Under the pieces are notes generated by a model, which saw only the letters and a program-made list of their open reading frames with translations, ran no database searches and was not told where the DNA came from. Shown here piece by piece: positions 8,167 to 16,383 of a DNA stretch of 37,854 nucleotides. The stretch comes from Candidatus Sumerlaeia bacterium (GTDB lineage: Bacteria > Sumerlaeota > Sumerlaeia > SLMS01 > JAHLLQ01), in NCBI GenBank assembly GCA_019634695.1, contig JAHCAW010000041.1, positions 1-37,854 of the forward strand, read 5' to 3'. Position numbers and translations under genes: made by a program. Numbering within the stretch: position 1 is the stretch's first letter; each line of letters begins with the position of its first letter.

Positions 8167-9579
8167 TCACTCGTTGGATTCGACCCGGTTTCGCCCGTTA
8201 TTCTTGGCGCGATACAGGGCGGTGTCGGCCCGTTCAAGGATGGCATCGACGTGGGTGTCGCCGGGATGGAAGGCCGTCGCGCCGATGCTGACGGTGATGG
8301 ACAGGGCCTCGCCGTCGGCCATGAAGGTGCGGGTGGCGAGCATGCGGCGGAGGCGCTCGGCGACGCCGACGGCGCCGGGCAGAGGGGTCGCGGGCAGCAG
8401 GACGGCGAACTCCTCGCCGCCGAGCCGGCCGAAGATGTCGCCCTCGCGCAATGCCTCGGTGAGCACCTGCGCGACGAGCTTGAGCGCCAGGTCGCCGACC
8501 GAGTGGCCATAGGTATCGTTGACGCGTTTGAAGTGGTCGATGTCGAGCATGAGCAGGCTGGTGGGGCTGCCGTGACGACGGACGCGGGCGAGTTCCTTCT
8601 GGGCGAATCCGAGGAAGTGGCGGCGGTTGTTGACGCCGGTGAGCGGGTCGGTGGTGGCGAGGCGCTGGAGTTCGCTCTCGAGCTGCTTGCGCTCGGTGAT
8701 ATCGACGAGCGTGCCGATGATGCCGCCGTGCTCGCCCTCGGGGCCAAGGAAGGGCGCCTTGTGAAAGAGCACCTCGTGACGCGAGCCGTCGGCGTGGGTG
8801 ACGGCGGACTCGTATTGCTGCAGGGTGCCGTCGCGCAGCAGGTCATCGTCGGCCTGGCGATAGACTTCGGCCAGTTCGGGCGTCGCAAATTCTTCCAGGC
8901 GCCTGCCGACGATCGTCGTCTCGTCGACGCCGAGGAACTGCGCAAAGCGCGCGTTGCACGAGGCGAAGACGCCCTCGACGTTACGGACGAAGACGGGCAG
9001 CGGGATGGCGTCGATCAGCGACTTCTGGAAGAGGTACTGGGCGGCCATGTCGTGTGCGAGCTGCTGGAGCTCGCGGTTCTTGCGATGCAGCTCGCGGTCG
9101 AGCTCGACGAAGCGGCGGCCGACGTTGAGGCGGCTGCGCAGGATGCCAGGGACGACGGGCTTGGCCAGGCAGTCGTCGGCGCCGGCCTCGAGGGCCTCGA
9201 TGAGGTCCTCCTGCGTGCTGCGGGCGGTCAGGATAATGCGATAGGTGCGCGGGGTCTGCCGGCGGCGGTCGAGCTCGCGGCAGATGTCGAGACCGCTGGT
9301 CGAATCGGGTAGCATCCAGTCGAGCAGGGCGAGGCGCGGGCCGGCTGGGTCGAGCAGGCGCTCGAGCGCCTCGGCGCCCTTCGAGGTGGGCACCGGAGTG
9401 TAGCCCCATTCCTGCGCCTTGCGGCACAGGATCGCCAATGTCGAGGAGTCATCCTCGGCGATCAGCAGCTCGATGGGTTCCGTCTGGGATTCCACGTCTC
9501 TTCCCGGCTCCAACTCGATTGGCTCGGGCTCTGGAATGCAGCCCGTGTGTCCTGCCGAGAGAAGCGAGTTTCCTGCCAT
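8167..9579 (-). CDS. REC-PAS-GGDEF diguanylate cyclase response regulator
   Basis: This protein should make cyclic di-GMP in response to phosphorylation. The 470-residue product has a receiver domain (about 36-155) with acidic pair D43-D44, phospho-acceptor D87 (LLDWMLP), T118 and K140; a short coiled linker; a PAS domain (about 183-297) ending in DITERKQLE; and a GGDEF domain (about 305-470). The active-site motif is GGEEF at 387-391, with metal-binding aspartates in LMLDIDHF (346, 348). An inhibitory I-site R-E-G-D (378-381) lies five residues before GGEEF, so product inhibition is expected. I chose ATG at 9579; the frame is open further upstream, but the added residues look non-coding. No partner histidine kinase is adjacent. 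Confidence 0.94.
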   Translation of the reverse strand: MAGNSLLSAGHTGCIPEPEPIELEPGRDVESQTEPIELLIAEDDSSTLAILCRKAQEWGYTPVPTSKGAEALERLLDPAGPRLALLDWMLPDSTSGLDICRELDRRRQTPRTYRIILTARSTQEDLIEALEAGADDCLAKPVVPGILRSRLNVGRRFVELDRELHRKNRELQQLAHDMAAQYLFQKSLIDAIPLPVFVRNVEGVFASCNARFAQFLGVDETTIVGRRLEEFATPELAEVYRQADDDLLRDGTLQQYESAVTHADGSRHEVLFHKAPFLGPEGEHGGIIGTLVDITERKQLESELQRLATTDPLTGVNNRRHFLGFAQKELARVRRHGSPTSLLMLDIDHFKRVNDTYGHSVGDLALKLVAQVLTEALREGDIFGRLGGEEFAVLLPATPLPGAVGVAERLRRMLATRTFMADGEALSITVSIGATAFHPGDTHVDAILERADTALYRAKNNGRNRVESNE

Positions 9580-9767
9580 TTTCGCGAGTGCTGGCGGCCG
9601 TGTCGATGGCATTCTCGGCCGACAACCGAATTGTCGAAATCGCGTCGCAATTCGCTCGTCGAAGGGGAGCGCCCCCACGCCGACGCAGCGGGGGCCAAGG
9701 AAAAGGCTCGCCCACATTGCGCCGCCCCGATAGTCGCCCCAACGAGGTCTCGTCGGAGGTCTTTCCC

Positions 9768-10511
9768 ATGTCCGTTCCCGCAAGCGCCTACACTTGGAGT
9801 CACGGGGCCGTCGTTCGCGCGCCACGCGACCGCGCCGACTTCGCCCCGCTCTTCACCGGCGGCGACTTCGGCGAGGGCTTCGACGTCGTGCTCGACACGC
9901 TCGAGCGTCTCGGCATCCGCGGCTCGTTCTTCTTCACGGGCGACTTTCTGAAGAACCCGTCGAACTGGGCGGCGACCGAGCGCGCCGTCGAGGCCGGCCA
10001 CTACGTCGGGCCGCACTCCGACGCGCATCTGCTCTACTGTCCGTGGGACAATCGAGAGCAGACTCTCATCACGCAGGATCAATTCCGGCGCGATCTGGAC
10101 GCGAACATCGCGCGGCTGGCCCGCTACGGCATCGCGCGCGAGTCGATCACCTGGTGGATTCCGCCGTACGAGTGGTACAACGCGGAGATCGCCGCATGGT
10201 CGCGCCAGGCCGGTCCGCGCCTGTTCAACTTCACGCCGGGGACGCTGTCGCACACGGACTACACCGAGGACGACGCGCCGAATCATCGCTCGACGGACAC
10301 GATCCTGGCCAGCGTGCGCGACTACGCGGCCAAGGACGCGCACGGCCTCAACGGCTTCCTGCTGCTGACGCACGTGGGCGCCGGGCCCCGTCGCACCGAC
10401 AAGTTGTTCAACCGCCTCGAAACACTGCTGGCCCCGATTCTCGAGACCGGCCTGCGCGCCCGCCGCGTCGACGAACTACTGGCCGACGCGCCCGAAAACC
10501 CACCCGCCTGA
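9768..10511 (+). CDS. Divergent polysaccharide deacetylase (NodB-like) family protein
   Basis: The 247-residue product resembles carbohydrate esterase family 4 enzymes, which remove N- or O-acetyl groups from glycans. The first catalytic block, usually TFDDG, reads FTGGDFGEG here, as in some divergent members. The second block GPHSDAHLLY keeps the His-x3-His metal ligands. IRGSFFFTGDFL and GHYVGPHS match family strands. A WWIPPYEWYN block near residue 130 takes the place of the usual R-x-P-Y/F region. The ATG at 9768 has GGAGG about 8 bases before it. No signal peptide is visible, so it may act in the cytoplasm. It starts a same-strand run with a GNAT protein and a sugar ABC transporter, suggesting work on an imported or acetylated sugar. 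Substrate is unknown. Confidence 0.78.
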   Translation: MSVPASAYTWSHGAVVRAPRDRADFAPLFTGGDFGEGFDVVLDTLERLGIRGSFFFTGDFLKNPSNWAATERAVEAGHYVGPHSDAHLLYCPWDNREQTLITQDQFRRDLDANIARLARYGIARESITWWIPPYEWYNAEIAAWSRQAGPRLFNFTPGTLSHTDYTEDDAPNHRSTDTILASVRDYAAKDAHGLNGFLLLTHVGAGPRRTDKLFNRLETLLAPILETGLRARRVDELLADAPENPPA

Positions 10512-10522
10512 AAGGCCCGACC

Positions 10523-11476
10523 ATGCACCTGCGCCCGTACACTGACGCCGATTGCCCGCACCTGCTCGCGCTGTGGGAGCAGGCGCTGCCGGGCGAGGCG
10601 ATCCTGCGCGAGGAGTTCGAGCGCCGCGTGCTGCTCGACGCCAACCGCGAGCCCGACAGCCTGATGCTGGCCGTCGAGGGCGACCGCCTCGTCGGCTTCA
10701 TTCTGTGTCTGGTGCTGCGCTACCCGATCGAAAACACAGGGACACTCGAGCATCGCGGGTTCATCACGGCGTTCGGCGTGCACCCGGAGCATCGCGGCCG
10801 CGGCGTCGGCTCGGCGTTGCTCGCGCATGCCGAGGCCTTCTGCCGCGCGCGCCATCGCACGGAGGTCGCGCTGGCGCCCTACACGCCGAACTACTTCGTG
10901 CCCGGCGTGGACAAGGCGCGCTATCCCGAAGGGCTCGCGTTTCTCGTGCGGCGCGGCTTCGTCGAGTTCTCCGAGGCGATCGCCATGGACGCGCCGGTCG
11001 GACAGTTCGACCTCGATGCCGAGTTGCTCGAACGCGAGCAGCGCCTGCGCGGCGAGGGCATCGTCATCGAGCCCTTCCGGCGCGAGCGGATGGTGGACTA
11101 TCTGGACTTCATGAATCGCGTGATGCCGGGCCCATGGCTGGAGGACGCGCGGCGAAATCTGCGCGACTTCACGCGCGGGCTCTTCCCCGAGGACGGCATC
11201 CTGCTGGCGTGCCACGAGGGACGCATTATCGGCTACTGCCAGTTCGAAGCCGAGCACTTCGGGCCGTTCGGGGTCGAGGACGGCTGGCAGGGCAAGGGCA
11301 TCGGGACGGTGTTGCTGGCGCGCACGTTGTACCGCATGCGCCTGAAGGGACATCATTCGGCGTATGTGCTGTGGACCGGCGAGCGTGCGGCCAAGGGCGT
11401 GTACGGGCGATTGGGTTTCACGGTCTCGCGACGGTTCGCGGTGTTGCGCAAGATGTTGCCGAAGGATGCCTCATGA
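10523..11476 (+). CDS. Double-domain GNAT N-acetyltransferase
   Basis: GNAT enzymes move an acetyl group from acetyl-CoA to an amine. The 317-residue product holds two GNAT folds. The N-terminal one (about 1-150) has the acetyl-CoA loop HPEHRGRGVGSALL; the C-terminal one (about 180-317) has EDGWQGKGIGTVLL. Both keep the R/Q-x-x-G-x-G/A pattern that binds the pyrophosphate. The gene begins 11 bases after the deacetylase stop and overlaps the next gene by the four bases ATGA, so it is translationally coupled to the sugar-binding protein. An acetyltransferase next to a deacetylase-like protein suggests handling of an amino sugar, but that is inference. Confidence 0.85.
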   Translation: MHLRPYTDADCPHLLALWEQALPGEAILREEFERRVLLDANREPDSLMLAVEGDRLVGFILCLVLRYPIENTGTLEHRGFITAFGVHPEHRGRGVGSALLAHAEAFCRARHRTEVALAPYTPNYFVPGVDKARYPEGLAFLVRRGFVEFSEAIAMDAPVGQFDLDAELLEREQRLRGEGIVIEPFRRERMVDYLDFMNRVMPGPWLEDARRNLRDFTRGLFPEDGILLACHEGRIIGYCQFEAEHFGPFGVEDGWQGKGIGTVLLARTLYRMRLKGHHSAYVLWTGERAAKGVYGRLGFTVSRRFAVLRKMLPKDAS

Positions 11477-13128
11477 ACGGGCGCGCGGACGACGGGGCGT
11501 TGTCGGACCCCTGCCGGGGTCCGGGTTCGGGGAGGCGCGAAGACCCCGGACTGAAGTCCGGGGCTAGGACTGTTGCGTCCCTTCCGGGACGCGAGCCGAA
11601 GTCCGAGATCAACCTCGCGGCATCCCTGCCGGGAAGCGAGTTGGCGGCCCAGGCCGAGTCAGCCTCTCTTCCTCCCAGAACACGAACCACGAACCACGAA
11701 CAACGAACAACGTCCAACACTCCACGAACCACGCGCCAATCACTCCTCGCTCTCTTCTCGGCCCTGATCCTCGCCGTCACGTCGCTCTCGTGTCTGGCGC
11801 CGCGGCCGCCGGCGGGGAAGATTCTCATCGAGTTCTGGGACTATCCGCGCCTGCCGGCGGTGGCGGAGTGGCTGGTGCAAGCCATCGCGGAATATCAGCG
11901 CCTCAACCCGCATGTGCACATCGAGTACACGCGGCTGAGTTGGGCGAAGGGCGGCGAGCGACTGGACATCGCGGCTTTTGCCGGGCGGCCGCCCGACGTG
12001 GCCGGCGGCGTGCTCCAGGTCAAGTACGTCGATGCCGGGCTGCTGCTGCCGGTCGACGAGTGGCTCGATGAGGAGATTCCCGGCGCCGACGGGCTGACGT
12101 GGCGCGAGGACATTCACCCGGCGATTCTGCGCGACGTGCAATGGGCCGGTCAGTCATGGTCGTTCCCGTGGTACAAGGAGGGCTTCGTTCTGCTGCTGAA
12201 TCGCGACCTGTTCGAGGAGCGCGGCGTCGCCCTGCCCGAGAACGGCGTCTGGAGTTGGGACGAGTTCCTTGCCGCGATGCGGCGCGTGACGTTCGACCGC
12301 AACGGCGACGGCGTGCCGGACGTGTACGGCGTCGGGTTCAGCACGGGCCCGAGCAAGTGGGAGGCGTACCCGTTCCTGTTTGCCGAGGGAATGCGCATCA
12401 TCAGCGAGGACGGCCGACGGATGCTGATCGATTCGGACGCGACGCGTCGGGGGCTGCGGCGGCTGCTCGCGCTCGAGTTCGACGAGAAGGTCGCGCTGCC
12501 GGGCTCGGGCGGCATCATGGACGACACGACGTGGAGCGCCTTCAGCGGGCAGGACCGCCGCCTGGCCGCCACGTCGCAGGGCCTGTGGGCGATCAAGTCG
12601 GTGCACACGATCAACGAACGCCTCGAGAACTTCCGCCGCGACAATCCGCAGGCCACCAACCTGCCGGACCCGCTGCGCATCGCGATCGCCCTGTTTCCGC
12701 GCATGCCGGGCCAACCGCAGAGTGCCGCCTCCTACGGGCCCGGCTCGCTGATGGTCTTCAATCGCCCGCACGACCCCGAACGCACCCGCGAGGCCGCACG
12801 CTTCGCCCGCTACATCGCCCTTGAGGCCGGACAGCAGATCAACCACGAGGCCGGCGTCTTCCCCAGCCGCCTGTCCGTCGGCAACATCTTCGAGGGCGAC
12901 GAGCGCTACGAGAACATCTGGCACCACCTGGTCGACGCGCACAGCCCGCCGATCCATCCCGCATGGATCAAGCTCGACCAGATCATCGGCGAGCACATCC
13001 AGCTCATCCTGCTGCGCCGGCTCGACGTGGACGAGGGCGTGCGGCGCATGGGCGAGCGGTGCCAGATCGTGCTGGACGACTACTGGCGCAGCCGCGACGC
13101 GGCGGCCGACACGGGAGCGACGCCGTGA
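11473..13128 (+). CDS. ABC sugar transporter solute-binding lipoprotein with a repeat-built N-terminal leader
   Basis: This is the periplasmic binding protein of a family 1 (MalE/UgpB-type) carbohydrate importer. The body from about residue 113 (ILIEFWDYP, GGVLQVKYVDAGLLLPVDEW, FPWYKEGFVLLLNRDLFEERG, WSWDEFLAAM) is typical, and an NGDGVPDVYG segment resembles a calcium loop. A hydrophobic signal segment spans about 90-106 and ends at C107 in an imperfect lipobox (SLSC). The odd part is residues 1-89: the ATGA overlap fixes a start at 11473, yet the following 260 bases are hairpin palindromes and a heptamer tandem repeat that read through in frame. A TTG at 11641 is the only later in-frame start, and it still includes the heptamers. 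The next gene overlaps by GTGA. Confidence 0.85.
   Translation: MNGRADDGALSDPCRGPGSGRREDPGLKSGARTVASLPGREPKSEINLAASLPGSELAAQAESASLPPRTRTTNHEQRTTSNTPRTTRQSLLALFSALILAVTSLSCLAPRPPAGKILIEFWDYPRLPAVAEWLVQAIAEYQRLNPHVHIEYTRLSWAKGGERLDIAAFAGRPPDVAGGVLQVKYVDAGLLLPVDEWLDEEIPGADGLTWREDIHPAILRDVQWAGQSWSFPWYKEGFVLLLNRDLFEERGVALPENGVWSWDEFLAAMRRVTFDRNGDGVPDVYGVGFSTGPSKWEAYPFLFAEGMRIISEDGRRMLIDSDATRRGLRRLLALEFDEKVALPGSGGIMDDTTWSAFSGQDRRLAATSQGLWAIKSVHTINERLENFRRDNPQATNLPDPLRIAIALFPRMPGQPQSAASYGPGSLMVFNRPHDPERTREAARFARYIALEAGQQINHEAGVFPSRLSVGNIFEGDERYENIWHHLVDAHSPPIHPAWIKLDQIIGEHIQLILLRRLDVDEGVRRMGERCQIVLDDYWRSRDAAADTGATP
11505..11592. repeat. Cluster of REP-like palindromes inside coding sequence
   Basis: Three perfect hairpins sit in a row: GGACCCC/GGGGTCC (11505-11511 and 11516-11522, loop TGCC), CCCCGGACT/AGTCCGGGG (11544-11552 and 11555-11563, loop GA) and GCGTCCC/GGGACGC (11575-11581 and 11586-11592, loop TTCC). 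A decayed copy of the third follows near 11620-11640. The second palindrome has the core CTGAAG, the same as those around the Y1 transposase at 16.6-17.7 kb. All lie in the N-terminal part of the sugar-binding lipoprotein gene. Confidence 0.75.
11681..11736. repeat. Eight-unit heptamer tandem repeat (CACGAAC) inside coding sequence
   Basis: Eight contiguous 7-mers run CACGAAC three times, then AACGAAC, AACGTCC, AACACTC, CACGAAC and CACGCGC. Because 7 is not a multiple of 3, gain or loss of a unit would shift the frame of the lipoprotein gene just before its signal segment. Confidence 0.8.
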
Positions 13129-14990
13129 GGACCACCGCGCGCCAGACCGCCGGCGCCTACGCGCTGCTGTTCCCGGCCCTGCTGCTCTTCGCCGTCTTCT
13201 TCGGCATCCCGATGGTGCTGGCCTTCGTCATCTCGTTCAAGCACATCGACATGGCCCAGGGCATCCTGGAGAGTCCGTGGGTCGGCGTGCAGAATTTCCA
13301 CGACCTGTTCGCGAACGCGCTCGTGGCCGAACGCATCGGCCGCGCGTTCCGCAACACGCTGCTGTTCACGGTCTGCTTCGTGCCGGTGAACCTGGCGCTG
13401 TCGCTGGCGCTGGCGAGTCTCGTGCATTCGCTCTCCGAGAAGCGGCAGGCGTTCTATCGCGCGGCGTTCTACCTGCCCGCCGTCGCCTCGGCGATCGTCT
13501 TCGCGATGATCTGGAAGACACTCTACGATCCGAACTTCGGCCTGCTGAACCAGGCGATCGGCGTGTTCGGACTGGGACCGATCAACTGGACGGGCGATCC
13601 GGACTGGGCCATCTGGTCGGTGATCCTTGCGGCGATCTGCGCCGGGCCGGGCGGGAACATTCTCATCTATCTGGCCGCGCTGGGTTCGGTGCCGGCTTCG
13701 TCCCGCGAGGCCGCGCTGGTCGAGGGCGCCAACCCGCTCCAGTCGTGGTGGTTCGTGACGTTGCCGCACCTGCGGCCGGTGACGTTGTATCTGTTGGTGC
13801 TGAACACGATCGGTTCGTTCCAGGTATTCGAGTTGGTGTTCGTGCTGACGAGCGGCGGGCCGGCCGGATCGTCGACGGTGCTGGTGTACGAGATCTACGA
13901 CCTGGCGTTCAAGCAGGGGCGCTATGGCCCGGCCGGGGCGTTGTCGCTGATCCTGCTGGCGATCGTGGTCTCGGTGGCGATCGTGCAGTTCAAGGTGCTG
14001 GGGGGGGACGTCACGGCGGCGACGCGGCCTTCGCGAATCGGCGCGTTCTTCGGGGTGCTGGACGACGCGGTGGGGCGCGGCTTCGGATTGCTGGGCGAGT
14101 GGTTCGCGCGCCTGCGACCGGCGCGTGCGCCGCGCGTGCGGATGCGGTCGCCGCTGCTGCGCGAGGCGCCGACGCACCTGATGCTGCTGCCGCTGGCGCT
14201 GCTGTTCCTGGCGCCGATGGCCTGGATGTTCGTCGCGGCGGTGACGCCGAGTGCGTACCTGCAAGCAAGCCCGCCGCGCATCTCGCTCGCGAACATGGAG
14301 CTGGGCAACTATCGCACGCTGCTCGAGCGCGCCGAGCACATCGTGCGCTGGTTCTGGAACAGCGCCTATCTGGCGCTGACGATCACCGTGGTGCAGGTGC
14401 TGCTGAGCTGCCTGACGGGCTACGTCTTCGCGCGGCTGGAGTTCCCCGGCCGGCGCGCGCTGTTTGCCCTGTTCCTGTGCTCGATCATGGTGCCGTTCCA
14501 GGCGTTGCTGATTCCGCTCTTCCTTGTGGTGGCGGTGGGATTCCGCTCGGTGCTCGGGCTGGACATCATGAATACGCACTGGGCGATCCTGCTGCCGGCG
14601 CTCTGTTCGCCGGTGGGCATCTTCCTGATGCGGCAGTACATCGCGGGCCTGCCGCGGGATCTGGACGAGGCGGCGCGGATCGACGGGTGCGGGGACTTCG
14701 GCGTGTGGCTGCGGGTGATCCTGCCGCTGTGCAAGCCGCTGCTGGGCGCGTGGGCGATCCTGACCTTCACGGGCGCGTGGCGCAGCTTCTTCTGGCCCTT
14801 CGTGGTGCTGGGCTCGGAGGTGCTGTTCACGCTGGAGGTGGGGCTCCAGTCGCTGCAGCAGCAGAACGCGCAGGACTTCGGGCTGGTGATGGCCGGGGCA
14901 ACCCTGTCGGCGGTGCCGATGATCGTGGTGTTCTTCATCTTCCAGAAGCAGATTGTGGCGGGGCTGACCTTCGGGGCGGTGAAGGGGTAA
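13125..14990 (+). CDS. Fused sugar ABC transporter permease (MalF-type + MalG-type in one chain)
   Basis: Carbohydrate importers of this family normally have two separate inner-membrane permeases. Here one 621-residue chain holds both. Residues 1-310 are MalF/UgpA-like with six helices and an EAA coupling loop near 195 (EAALVEGANPLQSWWFVTLP). A polar, Arg-rich linker of about 60 residues follows. Residues 345-621 are MalG/UgpE-like with a second EAA loop near 514 (DEAARIDGCGDFGVWLRVILP). The frame is continuous, with no sign of a frameshift. The start is GTG, overlapping the lipoprotein stop as GTGA, so translation is coupled. No ATPase gene is present in the window; a shared MsmX-like ATPase elsewhere is likely. 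Confidence 0.9.
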   Translation: MRTTARQTAGAYALLFPALLLFAVFFGIPMVLAFVISFKHIDMAQGILESPWVGVQNFHDLFANALVAERIGRAFRNTLLFTVCFVPVNLALSLALASLVHSLSEKRQAFYRAAFYLPAVASAIVFAMIWKTLYDPNFGLLNQAIGVFGLGPINWTGDPDWAIWSVILAAICAGPGGNILIYLAALGSVPASSREAALVEGANPLQSWWFVTLPHLRPVTLYLLVLNTIGSFQVFELVFVLTSGGPAGSSTVLVYEIYDLAFKQGRYGPAGALSLILLAIVVSVAIVQFKVLGGDVTAATRPSRIGAFFGVLDDAVGRGFGLLGEWFARLRPARAPRVRMRSPLLREAPTHLMLLPLALLFLAPMAWMFVAAVTPSAYLQASPPRISLANMELGNYRTLLERAEHIVRWFWNSAYLALTITVVQVLLSCLTGYVFARLEFPGRRALFALFLCSIMVPFQALLIPLFLVVAVGFRSVLGLDIMNTHWAILLPALCSPVGIFLMRQYIAGLPRDLDEAARIDGCGDFGVWLRVILPLCKPLLGAWAILTFTGAWRSFFWPFVVLGSEVLFTLEVGLQSLQQQNAQDFGLVMAGATLSAVPMIVVFFIFQKQIVAGLTFGAVKG

Positions 14991-15197
14991 GGCGCGCCGG
15001 CAAAGACGCTGCCGACCCCTCCAAGGAATCCTTTGCAGCCTGTCGATAGGGCTTGCAACGGTCCGCCGGTCCGGGCAGCCTTTCCGGCAGAGAACCAGGT
15101 CTCATCCCTGAATCTCGCCCGAACCGACCGGGCGTCGCGTGGCTATGGCGCGGCATCCGGTTTGACAAGGGCCACTCTACCTTCCCCGAGGTGGCAT

Positions 15198-15848
15198 ATG
15201 AAGCAACGCGGATTCACTCTGATCGAACTGCTGATCGTGGTGGCCATCATCGCGATCTTGGCGGCCATTGCCGTGCCCAACTTCCTGGAGGCCCAAGTGC
15301 GCTCGAAGGTCTCGCGCGTGAAGGCCGACATGCGCTCCGTGGCGACCGCCCTCGAGGCCTACGCCGTTGACTATAACAAGTACCCCTTCGATTGGGCTGA
15401 CGACGTGGCGTTCCCCTACTACTTCAACCGCGGGCTCACGACCCCGATCGCCTACATGTCCAATGCCGCTCGCATGCGCGACGTTTTCGCCCACAGCCAA
15501 TTGCACAGCAACAACGAGATTCGCTACCGCTTCCGTTATCGCAACTTCAAGGATGACTACCTGACCCTGCCGGGCATTGGGCCGTTCACGGGCCTGCCCG
15601 GAACAGGCGCCCCCGGCATCGAGCGCGCCAAGGAAGTCCACGGCTTCTGGATGTTCGCCTCGAAGGGCCCGGACGGAGCGCAGGGCCCGCTGCCGAGCGG
15701 CTTCGCCGACGGCAACGGCCTCAACGACTGGCTGTGGCAGTTGTACGATCCGACCAATGGCACCGTGTCCACCGGCGACATCCTTCGCACCCAGAAGGAA
15801 GGCGACAAGAACGCCACCGGCTACCCGTACGCCGTCACCTATCCCTAA
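15198..15848 (+). CDS. Type II secretion/pilin-like pseudopilin (prepilin N-terminal methylation motif)
   Basis: The 216-residue product begins with a textbook type III signal: a short basic leader MKQRG, then FTLIELLIVVAIIAILAAIAVPNF, with cleavage after Gly5, methylation of the new Phe1 and the conserved Glu5. It would be processed by PilD at the inner membrane and exposed outside. The C-terminal body (YNKYPFDW and beyond, rich in Gly, Asn and Asp) resembles the GspG-like proteins found in large numbers in Planctomycetota and similar phyla. The ATG has GAGGTGG about 6 bases upstream. A TTGACA lies at 15162-15167 but I see no matching -10 box. A good terminator follows at 15879. No other secretion genes are adjacent. 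Confidence 0.92.
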   Translation: MKQRGFTLIELLIVVAIIAILAAIAVPNFLEAQVRSKVSRVKADMRSVATALEAYAVDYNKYPFDWADDVAFPYYFNRGLTTPIAYMSNAARMRDVFAHSQLHSNNEIRYRFRYRNFKDDYLTLPGIGPFTGLPGTGAPGIERAKEVHGFWMFASKGPDGAQGPLPSGFADGNGLNDWLWQLYDPTNGTVSTGDILRTQKEGDKNATGYPYAVTYP

Positions 15849-15878
15849 CTCCTGACCCCAAGCGCCTTGCCAACCCCC

Positions 15879-15912
15879 GGCCCCGGAGTCCCCGCGACTC
15901 CGGGGCCGTTTC
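15879..15912 (+). terminator. Rho-independent terminator after the pseudopilin gene
   Basis: A perfect 11-bp stem, GGCCCCGGAGT (15879-15889) and ACTCCGGGGCC (15897-15907), encloses a 7-base loop and is followed by GTTTCC. The T-run is short, but position 30 bases after the stop and stem strength support termination. Confidence 0.75.
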
Positions 15913-16002
15913 CTTGCGGGGGCAGGCAAACAACACTTGAGCGCCCGGGCACCGCCGGCCAACGTCTGCACGACATGCCCACCTGACCGGGAGGGACAGC
16001 CC

Positions 16003-16383
16003 ATGCTTGCCGGTGCAGCCGCCGCCGCGGCCTATCATTCCGCCACCCGCCTGACCGCCACCCAGCAGAGCGGCTCGACCCAGGACCTGGGCGCGCGGTC
16101 CGAAGTCGAGGCCCTGCGCCAGAAGGTCGAGCGCCAGGCCCTGCTCATCCAGACGATGCTCATGATCCTGCTCGAGAAGAAGGTGCTCCACGAGGAGGAG
16201 TTCAAGGAGTGGATCGACTATGTGGACCAGCTCGACGGCACCCGCGACGGCAAACTGAAGGAAGACCGCTCGCCGCAAGTGTGCGCAAACTGCGGCCGCA
16301 ACAGCCCCCGCACCGCCCCCAAGTGCCTCTACTGCGGCCAAGCCTTCGAAACCGACTTCCTTTACTACCGCCCAGGCGCCTGA
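16003..16383 (+). CDS. Small zinc-ribbon protein with coiled-coil segment
   Basis: I do not recognise the family. The 126-residue product starts with an Ala-rich stretch (MLAGAAAAAAYHS), has a likely helical coiled-coil from about 30 to 70 (SEVEALRQKVERQALLIQTMLMILLEKK), and ends with a treble CxxC pair, CANCG near residue 93 and CLYCG near 107, which should bind one zinc as a rubredoxin-like or zinc-ribbon knuckle. It has no clear signal peptide. The ATG at 16003 follows GGGAGGGA, a strong binding site, which decides against the longer frame open from 15937. The coiled-coil suggests an oligomer and the zinc ribbon a nucleic-acid or protein contact, both inferences. It is followed by a 367-base non-coding repeat region. 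Confidence 0.72.
   Translation: MLAGAAAAAAYHSATRLTATQQSGSTQDLGARSEVEALRQKVERQALLIQTMLMILLEKKVLHEEEFKEWIDYVDQLDGTRDGKLKEDRSPQVCANCGRNSPRTAPKCLYCGQAFETDFLYYRPGA

Noticed and set aside
13980..14170. Possible frameshift or missing stop between the two permease halves
   Set aside because: The frame is continuous through a plausible polar linker, and codon use stays normal.
13080..14579. Long minus-strand open frame opposite the fused permease
   Set aside because: Its translation is Arg/Gln/His-rich low-complexity sequence; the opposite strand has obvious transporter motifs.
15162..15190. TTGACA before the pseudopilin gene as a promoter
   Set aside because: The -35 box is perfect but no -10-like box lies 15-19 bases downstream.
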